Source of the DNA: Setophaga petechia
Lineage: Eukaryota; Chordata; Aves; Passeriformes; Parulidae
Assembly: GCA_024362935.1 (NCBI GenBank)
Contig: JANCRA010000001.1
Span: 51,123,501 to 51,187,500 of the forward strand
Reading direction: 5' to 3'
DNA: 64,000 bases
Shown: positions 51,401-63,728 of the stretch, one piece after another
Numbering within the stretch: position 1 is the first letter of the stretch
How the letters are laid out: each line of letters opens with the position of its first letter
Program-made: the position numbers and the translations under genes
The notes under the pieces: model-generated
Told to the model about the DNA's origin: nothing
Database searches by the model: none
The model's input: the letters and a program-made list of their open reading frames with translations, nothing else

Positions 51401-53403
51401 TCCACAGAGACCATTAGTCTCACTGAACTCCGTCTGCTTTCCCTCAGGGAGGTTTGCACACATAAACAGAGATGCTTGAAAGCTTCTCTGTTTAATAATA
51501 CATTATTGCTTTCTATAAATTGGAGCATTTTCATTCATTTTTGCAGGCTAAACATGGGGCTTATAGCAAATACAGCTAGATCATGAGTACCAATGTGATG
51601 GTGCCTCTGGCACTGCCCTCAGCTGTGATGGCCCTTATTTGACACAGATCTGTCAGCAGCAAACTTCAGACCAAATTCCACCAAAAGCAAGAGCCTGGGC
51701 CAGTCTCAGGACTGAGCAGCACATTAGCCACACTGTGGGGAAAAGAAAAGCTCATTTAAAGTTTGCTTTTTTTAAAGAGAGAATAAAGCCAGTGCCTTAC
51801 AACAGAAGGGCTGAAGAGCAGAGGGTGAATTGTCCTTTCCATGAACCAGCATTGCAGTTACTCAGACAAGATAGGAGGGGGGAAGGCAGCACCTTGGAAG
51901 AGTTTGGGGAATTCTGAAGTTCACTTCCCTTAATCACTTTAAAGCACAGCCTCTACTTTTCACATGCTGCTTTCTAAGTCTCCCATGTCTTAGTCATGCC
52001 TCCATGCATCAGCAGGTTTACTTTTCCAACAGCACTTGAGATGAGAGAATATCTGCAGTTTTAATAATGAGTATTTTCAGATATGTATATGTTTTTAGTG
52101 GGCAGAATGCTCCTTTCCTTGCTTTCCCAGGTAATTTGGTATAGATCTCCTAATAAATCACCTTTCATGCTTTGCCATTGTCTTCTGAGGAACTTTTCCC
52201 TGTCACTCACACTTCCTGGGTAGCATAGGAGGTCTGCCAGTGTGCAATATGGTTTATTGATAACAAAAAGAATAGACCACCTGGCTATTTCACCGTGCCA
52301 GTGTGACAGATAGTCCTCAAGGGGTAAATGAAGGCTTCCTTTATGCTCCCGTGACTTGTTTTGCCAGGGAAGGTGGGCTGTGGGTGAGAACAGAAATACA
52401 GATATCCCAGCTCAGCTGACCATGGATAACTGTACTAAGTCTTCACAATCAGTGAAAAAGAGGAAATCTGGATATGTCCTAGTGCTTTTCACAGTGAGAA
52501 TAAGCTGATTTATAAAGGTTTGTTTTGTTTGCTCTTAGGAAATTGCCAATTGTCTTCCCAATTCAAACATCTCTGTGTTGCTAATCACAAGTTACTGATG
52601 CTCCCCAACCAATCTTTCAGTTATTGCTCATATTGTTCTTGTTCCTTGGCATTTTCCTATTGTGTTATTTCAGATGTCTGCTTCAACACTAACTACATAC
52701 TGTCTTACAGAGTTGCACTGTAACACAAATTTTTTCACAGAAGGAAGCAGGCAGTATTGAGATGATATTTGCATCAGGTGATATTGAGGGGAAAAAAAAG
52801 GGTAATATTTGATGCTCAGTTCCACCAGGATGGAAAGTGCAATGGTAATTCATAAGTGAGAGATATATATGAGGTAAAAGCAAAGACAGGCTGAAAAATA
52901 AAGTCTGAAAAATACAAGATCTGCTTTAAGGTGCCCTTGGTCTTACCACCCACTGCACTTAGAAAACCACACCACCCACCAAGAAAACGGTGGGTTTGTA
53001 CAATGTGCTTGCATGCTCAGAGATGAATCTCCTAATATAATATTTGTAAAGGTATTTAGGGACAGTTAATTTCTAGTGATTTTACTGAGTTACAGGTGCC
53101 TTAGCAGCCCTTGAAATATGCTGTTTTCTTGTATGTGCTCAAATTACCTGGATATAAAACAAGCTCCCCAAAACAAAGCAGTAAAACATTTTTTTTTCAC
53201 AGTTACATGGCATTCAGGTTTGAGATGCTGAGGTGGTTTGGTGATGGAAGGGCTATGGAATGCTCAGAAATCACCAAAAATGTTTCTTTATGTACCTAAA
53301 TGAATCCCTAATCCTTGACCCCAATCTGAGCCAAACTCATCAGCTCCAGCTTGGCTGAGAGCAGTGCAAGGACGAGGATGGAGAATCCCCTGGTGTCACC
53401 ACA

Positions 53404-53443
53404 TTGGTGCAGAGGTCTTTCCCCTGGTGCAGAGGTCTTCCCC
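53404..53443. repeat. Tandem duplication of a ggtgcagaggtctt unit
   Basis: tggtgcagaggtctttcccc is followed directly by tggtgcagaggtcttcccc, two near-identical copies of about 20 bp. Confidence 0.85.
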
Positions 53444-56400
53444 CAGCCAGGCACCTCCAGCAGGTCCCAGATGGCAGGGACAGTTTCCCCTCTGGGCTCA
53501 AATGAGCTGCACTGAAATCAGCATCATCTCTCTGACCAAGCCATGCTGCTCAGCAGTTCTTCAGAGGGGTCATTCGAGGGCTGCTTTGTTCTCTGAGGTG
53601 GGACATACACCTCACTGGGTTGTAATTAGGGCCCTTGGCAGACTTAAAAATGTCAGGCTTTTATAAAAACCTGTTACAGGAGCCTCAGAGGCTTTTGAAT
53701 TCACAGACATTTGCCCCTGTAGCTACGTGTCCAGCAGCCCCAGCCATACAGCTCTTTCCCATCTCGTTTTACAGTGACATGTGAATATTTGTTCCTGGTT
53801 ATTTTCGGATAAAAAGGTGGCATTTCAGGGGACACACGGTCTCCCGTCTTTGAGGTGGAGGATCAGTTCTTTGCCGAGCTCTTTCCCTCTGTACCACTTG
53901 ATGGCACACTTGCATAGCACACTGCCGGCTGAAGGCAAGAGAAATCCACGTGCAAATCCTGTCCAAAGTTGTTCCACTTAATTTGTTCTGCATCATGAAT
54001 GTACCTGTTTAATTGATTAAAGAAATCTAACACTGTAGTATTGAGTAGGAATAAGCAGGGCATACAAAATAATTACATCAAGAAAGCCCAGTATTTTGCA
54101 ATTTTAATCCCAGAAGTTTGCCTGGATAATTCATTACTTTTTCATTATCTCAGTAAGTTTGGTGAGAAACTTGCCATTGTCCTGCTGAGCCTTTTCTTGC
54201 AAGGGGGACAAATTTTCCTTGCCCAATATTTTATTCTTCCTTTTAGAAGGTTTGTAGCAGGTTTGCTCATTGCATGTGTTCATGGGTTCTCCAGGGTTTT
54301 CTTTTGTCCTTTCAGTTAAAAATAAATAATAAATTGCTATTGAAACGAAACAATTATACCTTCTGTTTGGCTAAACTGCAGGTAGCAATTAGTTTATGTC
54401 CTTTGAGTAATAAAATTATGATTCAACTTCATATCAAAGTAACATTCTCCAGTGGTCTATTTGAGTTTAGTAATGCATATTAAATGTTGTCACATATGCC
54501 ACTTCTCTCTGCATGATTATACATACATCAGTGAATGCTGCAGATGGCTACAGACCACAGGTAGAAACAACTTGCTGGTCTGTTGGATTTTATGACTTCA
54601 TGAAGAAAGCATTGAAACATTTATCAGCTCTTTATGGGCAGAATCTCAATGGAAAATATAAATGACCACGGCCTGAACTTAAAAAATTTCAGGGGCTGGA
54701 GTGAAATATGCAGAGTGGCTGACTGTCATAGGAGCACCTTCTGTTCAAGGGCTGGGGTCCAGGTTCTGAAGGGGAACCTCAAGGGGGAAACTGGAAGCAC
54801 CTCAGTACAAATTAATGAGTGCCAAGTGACCCTTGTATTTACCAAAGCCTAAATCCCAGCACCATTTCTTATAAAAACTTTATGTGGTCCACAATGCAGT
54901 AGCTAAAATTCTTTCCCGGCCATGACTTTAACTGTCTCTTACTTTGATGCTTCATCAGCTCTTCAAGGGCTAAATTAGCAAGGGCAGACTTCTTGCCTTT
55001 GTTCTCTAATTATCCTTGTTTAACTTAGTGACTTTCTTCCCCTCCTCCCCCAGCACTTCTTCCCTATTCCTTCAAATGCACGGGTAAAAGATGAGCTGCG
55101 TGTTTAAACCAGGGAGAATTCATGCTTTTTATTTTTCCTGAAAAACCAGAGAGCAGAGTGGGAGCCTCATCAATAAGTGTCATGGGTAGGCAGCACCTGG
55201 GAGGTTGTGAAGCATACACTGTCCTGACTTCCTCCATTACCCACTGAATTGCATTGGCAGTGATAATTGCAGCTTCAGGAAAAATAACTGCTAAACAATG
55301 ATAGCACTAAAGCCCTACAGCCTTTCTCAATTAAATTAAGTGGAAATTTAGTCCTTGAGTACTACTTCTGGAACGGGCTGAGCAGAATGAGAGCAGGCAC
55401 CTGGTGGGCTGCAGGGTAGTGTAGGGCAGGAGAAACACTGCTGGCTTTGCTCTGTGACCTCTGTCCCTGTGCCCCCTCTGAAAAGTCACTGTCCACCTCT
55501 GCCCAAGAGCTAATGTTGGCATGGGAATAAAAACAACAGATTGCAGGCTAAATCTGCTCTAACAGAGGCCATGTAAGCTGGTGAATTTAGGGGAAGGCAG
55601 TGCCACCTCTGTAGCCATCATTTCTCTTCTGGTTTTGCATCAGCAACTTGTGCTTCCACCATTATTCATTTGTCTCAGCTACAACCTCTTGATCTTTGAA
55701 GGCTATTTTGGTATTGTTAGAATGTCCTTTCTACCTCATTTATTTCTATCCTTTCTGCTTATCCTGGCACTTTTGCTTTTTATCAACACCATCTGCAAAC
55801 ATCTCACATTTGCTAGTGGGTCTCACAAACTTTAGTCTTACAAATTAGGACTTTTTGTCTCTCTACATTCCTGTGTGAGGCAGTACTGGAATAATTTTTG
55901 CTAACAAAGGAAATGTCTTTATACTCATTTGATGTAAATACCCAAAATGAAAGAAAGAAGCAAATGAGTAAGAAGTCTTTGTCATAATACTCAGTGAATC
56001 CAGATTTTCTTCAAATAACATCTGAGAGAGCATCTACTTCAGCCTTCATAAAGGAATGGGAACTGTGCCTCAATGAACATTATTTGAGATAAAGATGGGA
56101 CAGGAAGGACAAGTTTTTATGAAAGAGAAACGCCCACAAATGGATAGAGCCTTTAAATGTCTTTCTACAGTGCTTGGAAACAATATCCCAAATACATAGG
56201 AAGGTTTTTAGACAACCTTTACATAGCTTAACTCTTGAATTGCTGTCTCAGAGATTCTGAGCACAGATTTCTGTGTCCAAATTATTCACAGTGCTTAGAA
56301 AAATCACCTAAAAATTTGGGAAGCAGGTGCAGAGCACATGACTGTATCCTAAGAAATCTGTGTGAGTTCATCTTTGTCTATCATCCAAAGCTTGATCACT

Positions 56401-56936
56401 GACTTCAATTTGAGCTGTTCTCCCAGTAAAGTGACCAAGTTTTTCAGAGTCCTTGGATCTGTGAAGCTCCTTTTCTCCCTTTCATGGTTTCTTCTGCCAG
56501 TTCCCACTGCTTTTGGTGTATTTTGAGCAGCACTTAACCTCAGCACTCGGTGACACGCATTTATCACTGCAACAAAGCGTCTCTGCTCTTGTGCCAAACA
56601 GAAGTAGTCATCTGTCTGGAAGTTGCCAAGGCTTACTACAGGTTGTCATGTAGAGTCAGAGGCTGAGAAAAGAGAACTTGTCAGCTTTACCTTGATAAGC
56701 CCATGAGTGTGAAAGACATGTCACATGCAATTTCCATTACAGATATCATCAGGAATCCATGAGAAGCATGAATGAGTGTAAGAGTCAGGCATTCAAAAAA
56801 TGGTTTGAACTGGAGTCCTTGGACAGTTCCAGGTCTGCCTGCTTTCCATAGGAATCAAGGGGATTCTCAAAATTGTTTTACAAGATCAAAGCAAGATCAT
56901 CCATTATCAAGTGCATCAAAATAGCAACACAACATT

Positions 56937-56975
56937 TTTAGATTAACCTTCCTATTTAAGGAAGGTTAATCTAAA
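56937..56975. repeat. Perfect 17 bp inverted repeat with a 5-nt loop
   Basis: The left arm 56937-56953 (tttagattaaccttcct) is exactly complementary in reverse to 56959-56975, separated by the loop attta. The arm is AT-rich but contains two GG/CC blocks, so it is not simple sequence. No T run follows on either strand, and the arms are short for a microRNA precursor. Confidence 0.97.
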
Positions 56976-58289
56976 GCAAATAATAAATTATCTCACAATA
57001 AGAAAATAGGTTTAGTATCATCCAAAAATGTTTTTGTGCTTTTCCCACTTATTTGGGACCATCTTCTTAGTTCACTTAAGAACAGTGTACCACATCCTCC
57101 CTGCTTTTCCCTGTTCATCCTCTCCCTTTGTGGTGTAGCAGGGATGTGGACTGCTGGTGCAGTCCAGCATTCAGAGGATGAGAGCACCAGCTGTCCTGTC
57201 AATGACAGATCAAATACTTGCACTGTGGCACCACTGCCAAGCAGTAGACGTCCCATCCTTGAATTTTGTCAGATGAGCAGTCATAATTTGAAGCATTTTG
57301 TACCTATATTTGTACAGCAGTTTAACTCATACTTGAACCTGCCTACAGTGGAAGAGGTCATGGAAGGAGCAGGGCAGGCAGTGGGCTAACGCAGGTACTG
57401 TCCCCCCAGACACTGCACACGTGCCCCACTGCTGATCAGGGGCCATCATGCAGCTCAGCATCCTTCAGGCACCAGATGTGAGACTAGCTAGGGGATTAAG
57501 GCTCATCATCCTGAAGATGGGTGTTTGGTATCAGCTGGGACAGATGCAGCTCAAATATGTGACAGTGCTTAGTTTCCAGGTACTGACTTTGTTTTAAAAG
57601 CTGATTGTAGTTCAGGGAGGAAAAAAGCTTTTGTTACTTGCATTCACACTCTCACACAACAGGTTCTGCATGTGGAAGCTGGTAGCAGCACAGCATAACG
57701 GCACAGGTTAAAAATATTGCTTCACTTAGGAAAAATAATGTCCTTTTCAAACCTGCACTTAGCTGAACAAGCGAGGTAAGATGTATATAAGGCCTTTCAG
57801 ACCAATGCTACCCGTAGACAAAGTGTTTGTTCATCAATACAGTGCTAAAATAGCATCACTGCAGAAGGTCAGCAGCCTAGTTTCAAGAAATAAAGTCAGA
57901 TAATGGGTAATTTTGTAAGACAAGTAGAAGCAAAGTCAGCTTGTGTCAATCAGTGTGAAAATGTAATTTAATTCAGTGCAACAGAAATCAATTTTTTTCT
58001 CCCAGGATCTAAGATAACTAAATATCACACAGTCAGCTTAATTAGTTTCTGATATTTGTACAACTTCACCTTTAAACTCTGGAAAAAAAATCCACAGTTG
58101 GTGTGTTTATTCTTTGTAATTCCTTTCTGTTCTGCTTTACTGCTTAGAAGAAGGAGACTTACAAAGCTTTACTGTGGCAATAAAATCTTATCCCAAATCA
58201 GACTTCCAGTTGGCAACCAGGAGATGGAATCAATGCTCCATCAGATCCATCAGGCCATCTCTTCAGTATCACGAAGGCAAGCTCAACAA

Positions 58290-58440
58290 AAAAACACAGC
58301 GAAATGTATTTTCTGTAGGAGAAATCTTCCTTCCTAAGTGGAATCTCTCTTTTGTTTTCCATCACTTAAACTGTTTTAATTCTACTGCTGACAAAAAATA
58401 AGTGCCATTATGGCTACAGGATTATTTTTCTGTCCCAGTA
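58290..58440 (+). repeat. Inverted repeat, left arm
   Basis: This segment matches the reverse complement of about 59210-59350. The core 58351-58392 (from tttgttttccatcactt to ctgctgac) is 41 of 42 identical to the reverse complement of 59252-59293. The flanks match more weakly, with small gaps. The repeat family is not recognised. Confidence 0.88.
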
Positions 58441-59209
58441 ATCCAACCTGAAGAAGAGCCCAAAGTCACACAGGGCGAAGCGCCGATTTCAGCCCCCATA
58501 TAATTAAGCACAGGTACTGCACACCACAATAAGCACTTTTACAAAGCCATGCTCACCAAAGTGGGCTCCACAGCATAGTGGGGTCCATATATCCAGAACT
58601 GTCTTGGAGAGAGAGAAGATAGTTGCTTTAGCACAGCTAAGTGCTCCTGTAAGTGCAAAGTCATAGTAAAGTGAAAGATGGAAATCTGCATCGTGCAGTG
58701 ATAAAGATGATTACAACCTCCAGTTCTCTTTAAACTTACCAAGGGCAATGGGGTGAGAACTTAGTTAATCAATCCTGAGGAATCCTTTCCTGCTATCTTT
58801 TCCATCAGCAAAAGAATGAAATCAGAAATGATGAAGATGATTCATAGCCAGCAAACAAAGGCAGAGGAAGCTCAAAGTGCAGCTGATTCAACACAGCTTA
58901 ATTAAAGCAGGCATTGCAGGAGACATTTGAGAATGCCCTCTCACATTTCTTTTTTTTGAAGCGCTTGCATCCAAATTAGATAAGGTCTTGAGGTAAAACT
59001 GCTCTAAAATTGAAGGCAAACATCTTGTCACTACCCTAACACTTAGGTACACTGGGAAGAAGTCAGCACTAGTATTTGGGATCAATGTGGTTTTGCATAA
59101 CCAAGAGGTTAATCCAAGAGGTGAATTTTTCCAGGAAGTCTTGAAAATCTCTAAACTTACAAGGTTTGTGCTTAATATCTCTGCAGATCTGATTTACAGA
59201 ACAGGAGAA

Positions 59210-59350
59210 CTTAGGAGAAAAGTAGTCTGTGCCACAATGGGACTTGGGCTCGTCAGCAGCAGAATTAAAACAGTTTAAGTGATGGAAAACAAAGGAAAGA
59301 TACCCTCCTAGGAAGAAAGACCTCTCTAACAGAAAATAGAGTTTGTTTTT
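59210..59350 (-). repeat. Inverted repeat, right arm
   Basis: Reverse-complement partner of about 58290-58440, roughly 0.8 kb away. The arms could be two copies of one dispersed repeat inserted in opposite directions, or the ends of a single long-arm element. Confidence 0.88.
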
Positions 59351-59999
59351 CCTGTATATCAATAGTTTAAAAATTGTCTAGTTTCAAAGTGTAGCTTTTA
59401 AAGTCTAGGATAATTTGCAGTGCACTAGCTTGCCAGAACTCCTGATGAGAGCTTGACTCTTGACTCAGGTCTAGTTTTGTCTTTTTAGCCTTACTTTCCA
59501 CTTTCTCTTCCTATAACTTGCTGGGTAAACTACAGAGATTTCTACTTTTTCCTATATTGACTTCTCTCTTATCACCTCACCTGATATCAATAATCTTTCA
59601 TGAAATTTGGCTGGACTCTGCTACATACAGCTTACTTCATGCTACTCTAAGGGCCTGAATTAAAATTACAGCTTCTGTGTGGATTTTCCTTGGGTTAGAA
59701 AGAGATCCCAAAGCTCAAGGACGTGTCACAGCTGATGAAAAATGGTGTTTATGTGGGCATGGGAGATGTTCCTGTCAAGAGTTAATAACAGTGTTAATTT
59801 CTGGATCACTGTGGCTGCACCCACATTTGGCACAGATCAGGGCCAAACATTTAGTGGCTGAGAGCAGAATTGACCTGTGAGATCACTGATAAGCCAAATA
59901 CTAGCACTCATTACAATATTACTAACATCTAATAATGAAAGAACAAATATGCAGCCCATATGGAAGGAAGGTACAGAGCATTTAATCAATGTGTTGGAA

Positions 60000-62900
60000 G
60001 CAGCTTTCTCATAGTCCGCAGTTTCAAATGTGTTATTCAGTTTGCTTTGAGAAGTTGAGAGTGTTCAGCCTGATGTATCTGAAGGTAAAGAACAGGATTT
60101 TCTAAAGCAGTTGTGATTAATTTTAGTTATTTAGTAAGACATAGCAAGGAATTGTCTAATTAGCAAATACAAATATCTGATTCCCTGACTGCTCTTTGAG
60201 GAGCACGAAGGGCTGGTTTTTGCTAGTGTTGCTTCCAGTGTGTCTTAAAGGACAGTTTTTATTGTGTTAACCTGCACTCAGGTAATTCTCAGCTCACCAT
60301 CCTGTTGTTGCTCTGTGGGATAGATGTTTATGCCTTATGGGATGCAAAAAGTGTTCCATTTTATGGTGGAAGAGCAAGAAGCAGCTACAGTCATCTTTCC
60401 AGAAGCTGGCAGTCACACCACTGTCCCTTCTGCTGCTATTCTGAGAGAATGGGCAGGATGTAATTCCCTTCATCTCACGCAGAAATTACTTGGCCATGCT
60501 GACATTTGGGGCCCTCTGGGATAGCCCCAGCTACTGACCTGTTTGCTAAACACTAGCTCAGCTGTGTCAGCTCTGTCGAAAACTATTTCCTGGCATTTGT
60601 GTTCAGCTCACACTATTTTGCAATACCCTGGTCGTGATTATTTTCTTTCTGGAGGAAAATAATCACTCTATGTAGGCAATTGAAAAGCTGGGTGTTAAAT
60701 GCCTTTCACGTTTTTTATCAGCACGGTGAGCCTGCCTCCTTTGTTGTGAGGAGCCATTGCTGCTGGTAGCACGCCCATTTGCCACGCTCCACATCCGCAG
60801 CCTGTTTGTTGGTGCCGTGCTTTGTGAGGAGCTGCCTGGCACAGAGTGACCTCTGAGCACTCTGGACTCTGGCACTGCGTTTGTGCTCAGAAGCAGAACT
60901 CAGAAGCACAGTCCCTGGAGCAGCAGAAGCAGCAACATCTGCCTTGGGCTGCGAGGGAAGCTGAGTCCTCAGAGACACAGAAGCCTGAAGCTATTTCCTT
61001 CTGTCAGCTATTCAACTGAAGTCACTGGGAAATTACTGAGGACAATACATCAAATTAGAGAGATCAGTTCTGCACCTCATGACAGCACTATGCAGCAGGC
61101 ATAGTTCCTTCAGTAGCAAGCAGTAAAATTACTCCCAGGCAGGCCTGCAATTCTTTGAATTACATGTGCTGCAAGCAACATAGCCAAGGACTCGTTTTCT
61201 GTTTGCACAGCAGCTCTAGCACTACTAGATAATAATTCAGATTGGAGGGCTTTAGCTTTGTTCCTTCACTTCTGCATTGTTGCCACCTGTAAGCATCACA
61301 GGTGTCCCCTACATCTCTCCTGGTTATGCCATTGCATTTCAGAGGTAGCCAACCCTAAACACTTAAATGGTGCATGCTCCAAGGAGATTTGTATGGGGCT
61401 TATGTTTTACTGAATGAGATAAACAGACCTGAGAGTCTGTGATTCAAAAAGACAGACAAAAGCACTGGAGTGGGGAAAACCCACAAAATTATACGTGGAA
61501 GTGAGGTGAATTTTATGAATTTGTATTTTTCCCAATTATTTTTATCGGAACCATCCACGCTTATGCAGCATGGAAAGAAAATACTGAAGGAGCCAGAGTC
61601 TACTGTCTGGATAGCAGACCAGAATTAGACATTGACTTGCAACCTGCTTGGAAAAAGCCAGTGGCAATCTGGGTTGCCTTTACACAAGAACCCTGGTGCA
61701 CTCATTTCTTGAATGTTGTGCTGAGTCTGGGCATTGTGTTATCAGTAGGGAGAGGTCAGAGCTGAAAGAGAAAAAACTGATGAGCAGATTGTTGACTTGG
61801 AATGAACAACTTGTACAGTATGAGAAAGATTAAAAGTTCTGAAGTGATTTATGCCAGCTGAGGATCTGAGCTGGCTAGTTTAGTTTTGGCCACTAGCCAA
61901 CCTAAAGGGTGAGAACAGGGCCCAGTGGTCTGCAAATAACCGAAGGCTATTAAGTACCAAGGAGGAAATTAAATGATTTAATGAAGCACACAAAGGTGTA
62001 ACTAGAAGTAGTTGGACTTAATTAAGGCAGGGAAAATTGTAAATGAGAATCCAGAAGGCATCTTGCTAATGAAATATAATGGTCTGAAAATCACCTTTGC
62101 CTGCGACTTAAAAATGGGTGTGACAGAATACAAGTGTCTTGAAGGTTGAGAAATTTATAGTGTGGTAAATTTATAGTAGCTTGCAGGCTTGGGCTCAACC
62201 ATGTGCATCTTACCTTTTTCATGCCATCATGTATGTTTCAGGGTCGTACAAACCCACAATATTTTTTCTAACTTTTATGTGTATCTACTCCTCTCTCTTT
62301 TGGAAAAGAAAAACCCATAACCTAAACCAACAAACAACTCTAACCCAAAATCTCATACCAAGTTATGCCTAATAGAGAACTAGTTTTATGGCTAAATGGA
62401 CAAAAATAATGATAACTATGTGGAAGAGTAGCCAGGATAGTCCTTGCCCAAATTCTCAGATTAAGATGTTTTCTGAGCTGTCTCAAAATTCTTAGAAAAT
62501 GACCTCCCTGCAGTGAGGGCGGTGCAAAGAGACTGTGCAGTCTCAGGTAGGAGAAAAACTTGAGTTTACCTGGAGCATTCAGGTACCTCTGTGTTGTAAA
62601 GAAGACATACAGAATTGTTGCTGCTCCCCTTACATTCAAACCAGTAGCAACAGGCTAGGGGAATGACATTTCCATTTCTGAGCAAACTGTGAGTCTGTAG
62701 CTCAGGTATTTGAGAGACAGAGATTATTCTGAATTTGCTAAAATGGCCACATCTGAATTTATTTCACAGCTCATTAGGAAGCTGTGTATAATAAATTACA
62801 CAGCATGTTATGTTCAACTAACCTGCCAGCTCCCTGGTTTGTTTTATGCTCTGGGCTGCTGAGTGTGAATAAGCAAATAGTGCCTATTCGACCATTGTCT

Positions 62901-63440
62901 CATTGTGCAAATGACAGAGAAAGCGACTTGACAGAGGGGTTTTTTCCTTTCCATCAACCCTGAAGTGGTTTCTTGCAAACCTAGAGGTGATTTTTCTGCG
63001 CTCTACATCCATGAGGGCTGTTTCCAGTTGATAAGAAAGGACATGTTAGCAGGAGGACAGAGCTACCTAAAGGCAGGAGGGTTTATTTTTCTTCCTTAAT
63101 TGTTGCTTACAGGGATGGTTCCTCTCTGCCCAATACTTCACAGTGATGAGTGGGCAAGATTTCCAGAGAGGCTGGAGATGTCTTATAGACCTCAAGGACA
63201 TGCTGGACAGAGGCTCAGCCTCACCATTTTGCTATTCACGTGGGGCTGTGCTTTCATCTGTGTGCTGCACAGCACTGGGCAGAGGGAACAGGCTTCACTT
63301 CAGTTTTCATATGTAAAAGCTGCATGTTTTGGTATTTTTACTTGACTATGCAGTCCCTGTGAGAAGGCACAGTTGCTGATGTGGGGGATAGCAGCAAAGC
63401 ACAAAAAATTTCTTTATCATTTTTTTAACCAATTCAGCTG
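60000..63440. other. Intergenic DNA, nothing recognised
   Basis: No exon series, RNA gene or clear repeat family. Short open frames on both strands lack recognisable motifs. Confidence 0.55.
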
Positions 63441-63456
63441 TTCAAAGGAGAGGGAC

Positions 63457-63550
63457 TTCTTTCTTTTCTTTTTTTTTCTTTTTCTTTTTTTTTTCTCTCA
63501 GTATTTGAGCCCTGCTCTTATTTTTGCTTAATTTTTTTTCCTTTTGTCTT
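63457..63550 (+). repeat. Polypyrimidine tract
   Basis: Almost pure T and C on the plus strand between 63457 and 63500, interrupted, then T-rich again to about 63550. It is low-complexity sequence. Confidence 0.85.
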
Positions 63551-63668
63551 TCACAGTTATTATCCCAAATAATGCTCTGTAGAGTTAGAAAATGTTTCAT
63601 TGACTTCTTTGGTGCTTCCTAGAAAAGAATAACTCATTATAGGGACTAGTAAAAATCCCCCAAAGAGA

Positions 63669-63728
63669 TATTTATATTTATATTTATATTTATATTTATA
63701 TTTATATTTATATTTATATTTATATTTA
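63669..63728 (+). repeat. (TTTATA)n microsatellite
   Basis: About ten uninterrupted copies of the hexamer tttata or its rotation, followed by degenerate ttagttatagttacagttat. It is a simple repeat likely to be length-polymorphic. Confidence 0.97.

Larger units (their letters stand above)
43601..56930. other. Gene-poor intergenic stretch downstream of NOA1
   Basis: About 13 kb that is visibly more AT-rich than the left half of the window. I find no exon series, RNA gene or clear repeat family. Small items are the duplications at 48397-48436 and 53404-53443. The longest open frames are at 43572-44039 (155 codons, minus) and 45005-45436 (143 codons, minus); neither has a recognised domain. Confidence 0.55.

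Noticed and set aside
57036..57389. 117-codon plus-strand frame and its overlapping minus-strand frame
   Set aside because: Overlapping frames on both strands with no motif are best explained by chance.
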